NCBI GenBank assembly: GCA_964586285.1 | Contig: CAZPHU010000031.1 | Location: 1-36,385 of the forward strand | DNA length: 36,385 bases | From: CAZPHU01 sp964586285 | Lineage (GTDB): Bacteria > Fibrobacterota > Chitinivibrionia > Chitinivibrionales > CAYFVL01 | Reading direction: 5' to 3' | Shown: one piece after another, positions 25,001 to 31,879 of the stretch | How the letters are laid out: the number at the start of each line of letters is the position of its first letter | How positions within the stretch are numbered: position 1 is the stretch's first letter | Position numbers and translations under genes: made by a program | The notes under the pieces: model-generated | Told to the model about the DNA's origin: nothing | Seen by the model: only the letters and a program-made list of their open reading frames with translations | Databases searched by the model: none

Positions 25001-27041
25001 CAGAAACGGGGATCCGCTGGTAGTTGCCGCAGAGGTCAAACCATCCTTGAGTTGGCGTGTGGAAGGCACGAATATCAGCTGGAAGACCGATATGGCTACA
25101 GATCTATGTACATTGTCTGTGAAACTTTCCGACAATCATAATGCATTCGATTCGGCGACTGTATTAGTATATCTAAATAAGGATAACCATGCACCTGTTA
25201 TTGATTCTGTAATTACCGTAGATACGGTATTAAGCGAAGATCTTTACGAGTGTTTAATTTACGTAACAGACAGAGATTTAAACCAGACAATTGGGGCCGA
25301 AATCTCAAATGCACCCTGGTTGGATGTAATAGTTAAACCAAGAGAGAACAATCAGTGGATGTTGCGGGTAGCGGGCACACCGGGTAATGATCTTGCTGGG
25401 GATATCAAATATTCTGTTAAGTGCTTTGATTCACAAAATGGATATTTTGTCAAGGAATTCATTCTACATGTAATCAATGAAAATGTTGCACCGGAGACCA
25501 AATTGACAATGAAGCACTTTAATCCGAATTGGGGTGCAATAGAATATGAGTTTTCGGATGGGAGAATTACTGATGAAAAACTGTCTTTTATGGGGATTTT
25601 GAAAGGGGACGGTAGGATTAGTGCAGATACCATAATGTCAAATTCCGGCCGCTACCGTTGGTTTCCACTTATGGACGGCACCTATACTTTTACGTGCGCG
25701 GCAATCAGGGACGGCAAAATTGACCAATCACCCTTCAGGGACACGTTTACCGTAACCGGTGCCACCCGGCATGTCTTTGCCGATACCGGAGAATGGGATA
25801 TGATATCGGTACCCGCCTGCAGGATGGATGCGGGTAGCTTTTTTGAAGCCGGTCATCTTGTTCGTTGGAATGAAAAACGCGAAAAGGATGATATTTACAA
25901 ATATTACGAACGAAAAGACGATATAAAAGAAATGAAATCCGGCGAGGGATATTGGTTTAATGGCAAATTACCTGTCACAATTGATGTTGGAGATATAGAA
26001 CCTGTAAAGGACTCTTGCGCGGTTTATCTTTCCCACAAGGATTACGGTTGGAATCAAATATCCTCACCCTATCCTTTCCCCGTTAAATGGCCCGGTTCTT
26101 CCATCGTATGGCGATGGAACTCGGAACTTGGCGACTACCTGGAAAACGATAATATCCTTTATCCTTGGGAGGCATATTGGGTGCGAACGGATAAGGCAGA
26201 TACCGTAGTCCTCAAACCCGAACCGATTCTGCAACCCGAGCCCCTTGCCAAAAAAGCAAAAACATTTTTTGCGGGTCGCGATGACTGGAGAATACAACTT
26301 AAGCTTTCATCTGATAAATATACAGACAACAGCAATTATATCGGATTTGATCCTCGTGCTAAAAACGGCAAAGACGCCATGGACCAGCCGGAGCCGCCAC
26401 GTATGGCCAAGTATCCATGCCTGTTTATCAATCGACCTGATTGGAATTCATCCTTCCCCAGGTATGCCGGCGATATACGAAGAGTGCTGAAAGACAATGA
26501 GATAGAGGTATTCCAGTTGGGATTTCTATCGGGTGAACAAACTAACGGTACGATGAAATTCTCTGTACGAGGCGTTAGTCAACTCCAGAATGTATATCTA
26601 TTTTATGGCGATCGGTCGGAATTTAAGCAAATAACCGCAGATACTACTTTTACTGTCTCCAGGAGTAATGAGACTGTTTACAAAACTATTTTTGTCTCAT
26701 CAGATGCAGGTTTTGTCAGAAAAATCCCAATGCAGTTCGGGTTAGGTTTGCCTTATCCGAATCCTGCAAGACCTACCGTTTTCCTGAAATACCAGCTTCC
26801 ATACAGATGGCATACCGATGGGCGACTTAACAGTGATAACTATTTTGTTACGATGAAAATATATGATATGCGCGGCAGGGTCGTAAGACAGTTGGTGCAT
26901 CGCCCCCAGCAGCCGGGATACCATCAGACTTTTTGGGATGGAAAGAGCAATACTGGAAGACTGGTCGCAGCCGGTACATACTTTTGTCAACTTGATGCCG
27001 GAGAGTATAAAGGGCTGAGGCGCATAACTTTACTTCGCTAA
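19008..27041 (+). CDS. Giant exported modular protein: Ig-like, LamG, FN3, beta-helix, FG-GAP, FlgD-like C-terminus
   Basis: A 2677-residue protein with signal peptide (1-26, ending SFCA). In order: two related Ig-like modules (27-250, each holding an ESWPN motif); LamG/concanavalin-like domain (261-463); FN3-like (473-576); right-handed beta-helix (577-880); FN3-like (882-990); seven FG-GAP/VCBS repeats (1000-1335) with calcium loops such as DYDNDGDLD; two FN3 (1345-1565); second beta-helix (1570-1868); FN3-like and cadherin-like modules (1870-2255); a Trp-rich module (2260-2405); and a FlgD/T9SS-type C-terminal module (2583-2677) with YPNPARPT and IYDMRGRVVR. Probably secreted or surface-bound, for adhesion or polysaccharide binding; the LamG domain and calcium loops fit this, but no catalytic site was recognised. 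There is no clear Shine-Dalgarno sequence before ATG 19008. The FecR-domain gene follows 23 bp downstream. Confidence 0.85.
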   Translation: MRFFINTSFFAGLLMMVVFKTASFCAVPTIQSVDYLDGKNELVLKFDNLDGYNNQKKVKLFGESDSLEVFSGWLVHESFMQYMFLVIELDDKQADTVESWPNVETSLEVSIEEGVASNTDGSNIAQRSSVTYYPSLEIRKVEYKPESNRLTFVFDRDINDSKLLTAPSIGLSTDNAIQNYLNINEVTWETGDAPNDNLVSIKLSNGQAGQIESWPNYSNALEYSIASNMFESYHSYLIVNDTVSYEDDHLVNVIHEPKGVISRWYFEESGGDIAYPDGKGYDAYLRQQAAFDVEREAVVLYGKGYVSVADNFGLDNLNSMTVSMWIKRDTINKPEVLLSKGTDPISAYQLQITDTNTIHFSVTGDESYSALNHELTSEAMVDSGSWYHIAAVYSPTQIALYMNGKLDRSLPHETFAPGIIDGQDSLLIGTLNKTVCFDGSVGHTAIYNDSFSLDSVAALYEREYPLYRPDIVPPDNVTYLTADTVDTQSVKLTWSINSPSPDTDSMGIWWSKVGYVNTPDVCESECRSLSFGTENSTIVDNLEPGVKYYFSISAKDTAGNWAAIDTEAKTQITVPAYLGPVWYVDAAAGSGGTGKKEDPFNQIQQLKLHVKPGDTVRVAQGRYAMDSCYAQFQKSIVWQGSFDPNFLKRNVDIYPSVILADKALNSSVFELSSGMTHIDGFVFENHTLPAIKIADAGAKITNNRFVECSGAGLKINGFSSRVIDISNNIFAVCETGISIVNAGAVNLINNTFINNHYAVSIDVFEQFSFVNNIVSYGKCGLVETGTMNFGHLRYNSFFALDTLIKSGTSYSNSLDELNSREMSISNKALQPYFWDRLAVPANLHLRKNSPCIDAGDPEMIPSVPNEGGVVNLGAYGNTEFATITDKDAPNNTFQLKAVAVDLDKVELSWDSQEGFPSDAESVGIWYSSGEAPTDPNTTDAVNHGYFPLNHYPITISGLTQNTWYFALALRDSAHNISSFVSTSIDTVRTPSMFTGIDHDIIAVSHAAIAWGDCDNDDDPDLFISGKTSDGIGAKLYINTGGVLTASDASFTPVYDGAAKWGDYDNDGDLDLAVCGMTDNGAIAAVYRNDGGEKFTDAGFNIKPLHSGDISWVDYDNDGDLDLVISGLDQELDSRTTLIYQNRDNYLTNASGLEGLSGGNLSWADFDNDGDADLLYNGFDGSFYRSLIYSNKNGYLEVFAAELPGVSGKARWLDFDCDGDQDILLFGNDSDGRLVKLFVNSSGQFTEIETNLPALSSADAAWGDFDNDGVGDLVMVGQSDNGAFGGVFVNKSRGFELSPDHIPALKNVSCEPVDYDKDGDLDLLISGSVDMKPVTYLYRNNASIKNTAPNYPQNLKTSTFSDSSVKLSWEPASDNETSQQLLSYNVYLGTDNKKESKVSGHANPGNGYLKTVTMGNAFRNTSKTIVDMPEGKYTWSVQAIDQGYAGSVFAESKTFVIDRSAPDNDMTLKVDTNNPDLTALSWNPSAIDSADADSVGIWYSTDSYPQKVFDGISNEVGCFPLTDSSASLPALPEGHIYFFSLFVRDSSGNWSTNAVRYEVDLRNDPAPVTNRNIWYVNSSAGIDGDGSLSAPFDSLHKVFGMLDKGDTVLIAKGTYVCDLSAEKPLDEVLIQGGYDSSFADNDPYIYRTVIDGKSIKTHFMTLQKGCVIDGITFKNIQTVCLSAGYASNIRISRCVFKNCANAVRIENCDTVSIINNIIEGTGTGIRCISDKPSLIRIENNTLVKNIHYGIKMSGTLPNVRNTIFADNGIAFYQGTGQNPGFLFNCFFGNGAILKDSASGQTISNVEEINDWNESRKNIQLSPTFLDSTFRLASNSPCIDAGDSSSNYNEEPEAASNGCINIGAYGNTPYAALKSSAAELVNTANIELALKEDSIITCAFSFSSTSNENVESVAIGLSRGKPEENTAYFEPIAKTETFQQIVFESGRWYVSYFCIDTDKNFSDIRVDSIDVPNSAPVLSVPVRDTVLFSAEISYSVDVFDRNGDPLVVAAEVKPSLSWRVEGTNISWKTDMATDLCTLSVKLSDNHNAFDSATVLVYLNKDNHAPVIDSVITVDTVLSEDLYECLIYVTDRDLNQTIGAEISNAPWLDVIVKPRENNQWMLRVAGTPGNDLAGDIKYSVKCFDSQNGYFVKEFILHVINENVAPETKLTMKHFNPNWGAIEYEFSDGRITDEKLSFMGILKGDGRISADTIMSNSGRYRWFPLMDGTYTFTCAAIRDGKIDQSPFRDTFTVTGATRHVFADTGEWDMISVPACRMDAGSFFEAGHLVRWNEKREKDDIYKYYERKDDIKEMKSGEGYWFNGKLPVTIDVGDIEPVKDSCAVYLSHKDYGWNQISSPYPFPVKWPGSSIVWRWNSELGDYLENDNILYPWEAYWVRTDKADTVVLKPEPILQPEPLAKKAKTFFAGRDDWRIQLKLSSDKYTDNSNYIGFDPRAKNGKDAMDQPEPPRMAKYPCLFINRPDWNSSFPRYAGDIRRVLKDNEIEVFQLGFLSGEQTNGTMKFSVRGVSQLQNVYLFYGDRSEFKQITADTTFTVSRSNETVYKTIFVSSDAGFVRKIPMQFGLGLPYPNPARPTVFLKYQLPYRWHTDGRLNSDNYFVTMKIYDMRGRVVRQLVHRPQQPGYHQTFWDGKSNTGRLVAAGTYFCQLDAGEYKGLRRITLLR
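22041..22970 (+). repeat. Seven FG-GAP/VCBS repeats of about 150 bp within the giant gene
   Basis: Calcium-loop codons (Asp-x-Asp-x-Asp-Gly-Asp-x-Asp pattern) begin near 22041, 22191, 22343, 22498, 22644, 22795 and 22943, giving a period close to 150 bp (50 residues). The first reads DCDNDDDPD, the middle ones DYDNDGDLD or DFDNDGDAD, the sixth DFDNDGVGD and the last DYDKDGDLD. Seven blades would fold as an integrin-alpha-like beta-propeller. The DNA copies have diverged, so this is an old duplication. Confidence 0.85.
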
Positions 27042-27064
27042 GCAATACAGAGGACTATAAAAAT

Positions 27065-29026
27065 ATGAATATTCAAAAAGAATGTAAGATTTACAATATC
27101 ATCGTTATTTTATTGTTAATGATTCCGTCCATACTGGTTGGCCAATCATCGCAGCGAATGCGAATTAAAACGGTAATAGGAAAAGCTGAAGTGCGTTCAG
27201 TTAATGGACAATGGCGTCCGGTTCGGGTGAATGCGCCGATAAAAGAAGGGTGGGATATCAGAACGTATGTTGAATCCAGCGTAGAGATAGAATTCTCGAC
27301 GGGAACTTTATTAAGAATCGGAGAGAAAAGTGCCTTCAATTTATCCCGAGCTTTTGAAGATGGAGAACAAACCAAATCGCATGTAAAAATTTATACCGGG
27401 AAAGTTTGGGGAAATGTAAAAAGACTTGTCGGGAAAAACTCTTCTTTCGATTTCGAAACTCCAACTGCGGTAGCTTCAATAAGAGGAACAAGATTGGGAA
27501 TAGCCGTAAGCAAAAAAGGTACTTTAGTTGATGTGTATGAAGGAGCTGTCAGCGTTAAGAGAAAGGGAGAAGGAAAAGGAGTGCTTGTAAAGACCAGAAA
27601 CAGGGCTGTTGTTGCAAAAGATAAAGAAGAAGTGACGCTGCTCAGTTTTAAAAAAGTTGCTGAGAAAGAAGATCGGGTAGTTGATCCGTTTAAAAAAGAT
27701 GAAAAAGAAAAACCGTCTTCCGACAGCACTTCAAAGAACGTGCCGGATGCCGATACCTTACATCAGGAAAGAGGGGAGAGTATTAACACGAGTGAGGATT
27801 CGAGTAATCAGCAGAATGAAATCCCGGTCGAGAAGGAAAATCAAAGCCAATCAGCTGAAAGTAATAATAGTGTTGAACCGGAAACAATGGAGGAGCAAAA
27901 TAAAAGACCTCTTCATTTATTGTTAAAAACACCTCAGGACGGTTCGGTGGTGAAAAAACCAATCATACTACTAACCGGCGTAACCTCCCCCGGGGCTACC
28001 GTACTGGTTGACAATACACGCGTGCGTGTCGCCGGGGGCGGTACATTTACTCATCAGATTCACATCCCCGATGAGCAGGGGGAGATAAATTTCGAAGTGG
28101 TAGCTCGTCTTGAAGGGGAAGAAAAAGTGATAAGCCGGATGGTAAGTTATCAACCCGATCGGCGACCTCTTTCACTTTCAATCCAAAGCCCGACGGACGG
28201 TCAGCTCTGGGATAAACCTTCGATCAGAGTTATAGGAAAAACTGGACCGAAAGCAACCGTGCGGGTAAATGACAAACCGGCGGTGGTTACACCGGCCGGA
28301 ATATTTACCTCAACTCTTCGCCTGACCGAAAAAGACCTGAGCAGTGATTTTACGATTGATATAGAAGCAGGAGACGGGTATGATCAAGTTGATAAATCGA
28401 TAAACCTGACGCTTGATATCCGCTCCATGCAATTGAATACAAGTAGGCCGTCCCTGACGGTCACCGGTAAGTCTCAACAAGCTACGCGCAGCGGGGAGTT
28501 AACGTTGCAGGTAACCGACAGAACTCCGGGCGATCAGGTACGCATAGAATTTGAGAACGGCGGAAGTCCGGATGAATTCATTCTTGAACCAAACGGATTT
28601 GAAAGAATAAACCTTGAAGAAGGTAAAAACACATATTCCTCGGCGGCATATGATCTGGCGGGTAACAGGTCCAATATCGTGCGGGGTGAAATTTACTATT
28701 TGCCGGGCCCGCTTACTATTCATGTTCAAGAACCTTTCGAAAATCCTCTGATTATTGACGACCTGCCGCCAATGCCCCATAATGTAGGGGCTATGAGAAA
28801 AGATATCGAACTGGAAATAGATGACGGAATCGGAACTGTGCCCGAAACGATCAGGTATGTGAAGGTTAAGGGACCGGATGGAGAACAGCTTCTTAAGCAT
28901 GTAAACCGTTATACTTACAGGGGAACTGTAACCCTCATTCGTGGCAGCAATATTTTTACCGTGATGGCCGAAGATCTGGCGGGAAACAGCGCAACGGAGC
29001 AGATAAAAATTGTAGTAAATCGTTAG
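27065..29026 (+). CDS. Exported FecR-domain protein with Ig-like repeats
   Basis: A 653-residue protein with a signal peptide (about 1-26, ending at VGQS). A FecR-like beta domain spans about 35-165 (VIGKAEVRSVNGQWRPV ... TPTAVASIRGTRLGIAV). Here FecR is a stand-alone secreted module, not the anti-sigma form with a membrane helix. A Lys/Glu/Ser-rich linker (about 195-275) follows, then two clear repeats of a glucodextranase-B/Ig type (about 280-365 and 366-452, each opening RPL.L....P.DG) and further Ig-like domains to the end, two of them closing with an A.DLAGN motif. It follows the giant gene by 23 bp, with GAGGA ten bases before its ATG. Its TAG overlaps the mazG stop on the other strand by four bases. 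It may be a cell-wall-bound partner of the giant protein. Confidence 0.85.
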   Translation: MNIQKECKIYNIIVILLLMIPSILVGQSSQRMRIKTVIGKAEVRSVNGQWRPVRVNAPIKEGWDIRTYVESSVEIEFSTGTLLRIGEKSAFNLSRAFEDGEQTKSHVKIYTGKVWGNVKRLVGKNSSFDFETPTAVASIRGTRLGIAVSKKGTLVDVYEGAVSVKRKGEGKGVLVKTRNRAVVAKDKEEVTLLSFKKVAEKEDRVVDPFKKDEKEKPSSDSTSKNVPDADTLHQERGESINTSEDSSNQQNEIPVEKENQSQSAESNNSVEPETMEEQNKRPLHLLLKTPQDGSVVKKPIILLTGVTSPGATVLVDNTRVRVAGGGTFTHQIHIPDEQGEINFEVVARLEGEEKVISRMVSYQPDRRPLSLSIQSPTDGQLWDKPSIRVIGKTGPKATVRVNDKPAVVTPAGIFTSTLRLTEKDLSSDFTIDIEAGDGYDQVDKSINLTLDIRSMQLNTSRPSLTVTGKSQQATRSGELTLQVTDRTPGDQVRIEFENGGSPDEFILEPNGFERINLEEGKNTYSSAAYDLAGNRSNIVRGEIYYLPGPLTIHVQEPFENPLIIDDLPPMPHNVGAMRKDIELEIDDGIGTVPETIRYVKVKGPDGEQLLKHVNRYTYRGTVTLIRGSNIFTVMAEDLAGNSATEQIKIVVNR

Positions 29027-29799
29027 CCTACATGCTTTTTACTTTCGTTCCAAACTGCATCCAGTTCATCAAGTGAAGCCTCTTCGAGAGGCTTTTTCTT
29101 TTTCTCGAAATGATTCTCGATAAATCTGAATCGGCGCGAAAACTTGTTTATGGTCACGCGCAAAGCTTCCTCGGCAATTATTCCGTGATGTCGGGCTACA
29201 TTGACCAGCGAAAAAAGAATGTCGCCAAGTTCTTCAGTAGCTTCATCGATATTTTTCTTGTGTACCGCTTCCCTGAACTCTTTAAATTCTTCTTCAACTT
29301 TGTCCAGCACAGGTTGCGTATCGGGCCAATCAAATCCGGCTTTTGCCACTCTCCGTTGAACTTTCTCGGCTCTCAGAAGCGCCGGAAGTTGCGACGGGAT
29401 ATCATCAACCAGCGACTTTCTTTTGTGTGCTTTTTCCTTTTTCTTGATTTCTTCCCAGTTTGCGATCACTTCTCTGGATGAAGCCACTTGGGTATTGCCA
29501 AAAACATGTGGATGTCTGCGGATCAGTTTGTCACCGATTTCAGAGGCGATCTGTTCAATGGTGAAATGGTTGTTCTCGGCGGCGATTTGCGCATGAAGAA
29601 TGATTTGCAGAAGAGTGTCGCCGAGTTCTTCGCGCATATTGGATATGTCTTTATTGTCAACTGCTTCCAGATATTCGTACACCTCTTCGATGAAGTTTGG
29701 AAGAAGGCTTTGATATGTCTGTTCCCGATCCCACGGACAACCGTTTGGACCTCTCAAAGTGGCTACAATTTCTATGAGACGTTCGATTTCCTTACCCAT
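29023..29799 (-). CDS. mazG: Nucleoside triphosphate pyrophosphohydrolase MazG
   Basis: All-alpha NTP pyrophosphatase that removes damaged or excess (d)NTPs and can lower ppGpp during starvation. It has 258 residues and two MazG domains: the first with LRGPNGCPWDREQT and the EEVYE...EELGD metal-binding helices (about 15-85), the second with EEEFKEF...EELGD (about 165-215). The start at 29799 lies inside the end of the upstream YciO-family gene (ATGGGTAA, eight-base overlap), so it is translationally coupled; an earlier start at 29838 would overlap more. It is last in the dapL-selenoprotein-YciO-mazG operon. Confidence 0.95.
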   Translation of the reverse strand: MGKEIERLIEIVATLRGPNGCPWDREQTYQSLLPNFIEEVYEYLEAVDNKDISNMREELGDTLLQIILHAQIAAENNHFTIEQIASEIGDKLIRRHPHVFGNTQVASSREVIANWEEIKKKEKAHKRKSLVDDIPSQLPALLRAEKVQRRVAKAGFDWPDTQPVLDKVEEEFKEFREAVHKKNIDEATEELGDILFSLVNVARHHGIIAEEALRVTINKFSRRFRFIENHFEKKKKPLEEASLDELDAVWNESKKHVG

Positions 29800-30400
29800 A
29801 CCATTCACCCTTACCTTGTCGAACAATAATCGGTTCACCCTCAGTCAGATCTATAATAGTAGATCCCTGAGCAGATTCGAGATACCCCGTATCAAGCATT
29901 ATGTCTACTTCATGTGCGACCGACTTTTCCACCATCTCCGGATCCCCCCGACGGTTACCTGGTATATTTACCGAAGTGTTTGCAAGAGGTTCCCCAAGCA
30001 TCTCTGCAAGTGCAATGGGAACGGGGTTGTCGGGTATTCGGATGCCGACATGTTTACGTTTTGGGGATACTTTCTTTGGCACAAAAGTCGTTGCGGGGAG
30101 AATAAAGGTGTATGGACCGGGAAGATAGCGCTTCATAAGCTTAAACTGTATATTGTCAACCTTAGCATATATGCTGATTTGCGAAAAATCGCAGCATATA
30201 TATGAGAACAGACGTTGCTTGTCCTTCTGTAGCATTTTCGCAATGCGGTCGACCGCTTTGACATTCGAGGCACAGGCGCCTATGCCGTATACCGTATCGG
30301 TTGGATAGACACAGACGCCGTCCTTTTCTTTAAGAATCGAAACAGCATGTTCAAGAAAACGCTGCTGGGGGTTAACCGGGTGTACATCATAATGAATCAT
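29792..30400 (-). CDS. YciO/YrdC/Sua5-family protein, YciO type
   Basis: A 202-residue protein of the Sua5/YciO/YrdC fold, which binds double-stranded RNA and ATP. Family members TsaC/Sua5 make threonylcarbamoyl-AMP for tRNA t6A37. The sequence VYPTDTVYGIGACASN is the family signature, but the later part (FSYICCDFSQISIYAKVDN, LPGPYTFIL, VGIRIPDNP, DTGYLESAQGSTIIDL) is closest in style to YciO, whose t6A activity is weak or disputed. Whether this is the genome's main TsaC cannot be told here. Its ATG overlaps the selenoprotein stop (ATGA), and its own end overlaps mazG by eight bases. Confidence 0.9.
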   Translation of the reverse strand: MIHYDVHPVNPQQRFLEHAVSILKEKDGVCVYPTDTVYGIGACASNVKAVDRIAKMLQKDKQRLFSYICCDFSQISIYAKVDNIQFKLMKRYLPGPYTFILPATTFVPKKVSPKRKHVGIRIPDNPVPIALAEMLGEPLANTSVNIPGNRRGDPEMVEKSVAHEVDIMLDTGYLESAQGSTIIDLTEGEPIIVRQGKGEWYG

Positions 30401-30621
30401 TGTTTACTCTTCACAATAGCTTCGACTTCTCCATCATTCGGGAAACGATTGAGCTGCTTTTTTGAAAAAATAAGCTCATCATCCATTTGGACTTCAAATA
30501 CTCCACCCGACGACTGAACCAGTTCAGACGACGCCCCGAATTCGTTCTTTAATTTTTCTGCCAAACTGACAGCACGCGGACGATAATTTCACATACCGCA
30601 ATATGTTATGGTAAAATGCAT
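30397..30621 (-). CDS. Rdx/SelW-family selenoprotein with in-frame UGA (CxxU)
   Basis: A 74-residue thioredoxin-like Rdx family protein missed by ordinary ORF calling because codon 11 is TGA (30589-30591). It reads MHFTITYCGM-U-NYRPRAVSLAEKL, placing C8 and U11 in the CxxU redox motif that SelW uses. The rest matches the family: a GGVFEVQMDDELIFSKK core and an RFPNDGEVEAI end. After the TGA no other stop occurs until TGA at 30397-30399. A stem-loop with the properties of a bacterial SECIS follows the UGA. The start has an excellent ribosome site (GGGAGG, five bases from ATG), and the stop overlaps the YciO-family start (ATGA). It lies 34 bp after dapL. The likely role is thiol redox defence; the partner is unknown. 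The Sec reading needs selA, selB, selC and selD elsewhere in the genome. Confidence 0.92.
30558..30591 (-). promoter_or_regulatory. Bacterial SECIS element directing UGA to selenocysteine
   Basis: Starting 16 bases after the UGA, CUGUC (30572-30568) pairs with GGCAG (30562-30558) around the five-base loop AGUUU. G at the second loop position, a short stem ending in C-G, and the distance to UGA agree with the known pattern of bacterial SECIS hairpins read by SelB. The stem is five pairs, one of them U-G. Confidence 0.75.
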
Positions 30622-30655
30622 AGTTACCTCCCTTATCGAATAACAAAGGTGTAAG

Positions 30656-31879
30656 TTACTTCAGTTCGGATGTGATTCGATCCATGGCTGTTACAACATT
30701 CTCAGCACTGTTAAATGCACTGATACGAATGTAACCCTTTCCGCATGCGCCAAAGCCGCTTCCGGGCGTACACACAACACCTGTCTTGTTAAGCAGCTGA
30801 TCGAAAAACTCCATGGAATCCCTGCCTGTTTTTATCCAAATGTAGGGCGAATTCTTTCCGCCTACACACGCATAGCCAAGCTTCTCCATATTGTCACGAA
30901 TAACGGCAGCGTTCTTGAGATAGTAGTCGGTTAACTCACGTGCCTGCTTCTTACCCACCTCATTGTACACCGCCTCGGCAGCCCTTTGAACAGGGTATGA
31001 GACGCCGTTGAACTTGGTCGAGTGACGGCGATTCCAAAGCCCGTGCAGCGGTTGTGATGCGCCTTTTGAATCGTAGGCTCTGCATGCCTTGGGAACTACC
31101 GTATAGGCGCATCTTGTGCCGGTAAAGCCCGCGCTTTTTGAAAAGCTTCGGAATTCCACCGCCACTTCCTGTGCTCCTTCTATTTCGTAAATAGATTTAG
31201 GAAGAGAATCATCCCGTATGAAAGCTTCATAGGCGGCATCAAACAAAATTAATGCCTTATGCTTACGAGCATAATCGACCCACTCCTTGAGCTGATCCTT
31301 TGTAACGGTTGCTCCCGTAGGGTTGTTAGGAAAACAAAGGTAGATCAGATCTACTTCCTCTTTGGGCAGTGCAGGCACATAGTCGTTTTCTTCGGTTGAT
31401 TCAAGATAAACCAGACCATCGTAACGTCCGTTGTTATTTGATCCGGTTCTTCCCGCCATGACATTGGTATCAACATAGACAGGATAAACAGGATCCGGAA
31501 CGGCAATTTTGAGCTGAGTGGAAAAGAGTTCCTGGAAATTACCGGTATCGCATTTAGCTCCGTCACTTACAAAAATTTCATCGGCGGAGATATCCGCGCC
31601 GCGAGACTTAAAATCGTTTTCTGCTATTGCTTCTCGAAGGAAAGAATAGCCTTGCTCGGGGCCGTACCCGCGAAAAGTCTCATCATGCGCCATCTCATCG
31701 ACCGCTTTATGGAAAGCATCGATACAGGCCTGCGGCAATGCGCGGGTCACATCACCTATGCCCAGTTTGATTATCCGGATATCCGGATTCCCTTGCTGAT
31801 AGGCTCTAACCCTATTAGCAATATCGGAGAAAAGGTACGATGCTTTCAATTTGAGAAAATTCTCATTGATGGTAATCAT
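30656..31879 (-). CDS. dapL: LL-diaminopimelate aminotransferase
   Basis: PLP enzyme that turns tetrahydrodipicolinate directly into LL-diaminopimelate, bypassing the DapD/C/E steps of lysine and peptidoglycan synthesis. It has 407 residues, the normal DapL length. Visible features are KLGIGDVTRALP near the N-terminus, DGAKCDTGNFQELF (107-120), CFPNNPTG, and the Schiff-base lysine K248 in SFSKSAGFTGTR, with GLWNRRHSTKFNGVSYPVQ typical of DapL. Start 31879 is chosen because AAAGGA lies five bases upstream; ATG 31885 overlaps that site. It heads the operon that carries the selenoprotein, YciO-family gene and mazG. Confidence 0.96.
   Translation of the reverse strand: MITINENFLKLKASYLFSDIANRVRAYQQGNPDIRIIKLGIGDVTRALPQACIDAFHKAVDEMAHDETFRGYGPEQGYSFLREAIAENDFKSRGADISADEIFVSDGAKCDTGNFQELFSTQLKIAVPDPVYPVYVDTNVMAGRTGSNNNGRYDGLVYLESTEENDYVPALPKEEVDLIYLCFPNNPTGATVTKDQLKEWVDYARKHKALILFDAAYEAFIRDDSLPKSIYEIEGAQEVAVEFRSFSKSAGFTGTRCAYTVVPKACRAYDSKGASQPLHGLWNRRHSTKFNGVSYPVQRAAEAVYNEVGKKQARELTDYYLKNAAVIRDNMEKLGYACVGGKNSPYIWIKTGRDSMEFFDQLLNKTGVVCTPGSGFGACGKGYIRISAFNSAENVVTAMDRITSELK

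Noticed and set aside
27065..29026. FecR protein as a sigma-factor regulator
   Set aside because: No ECF sigma gene is adjacent, there is a signal peptide at the N-terminus, and the Ig repeats fit a secreted protein instead.
29488..29829. 113-residue plus-strand ORF opposite mazG
   Set aside because: A shadow of the conserved MazG coding frame.
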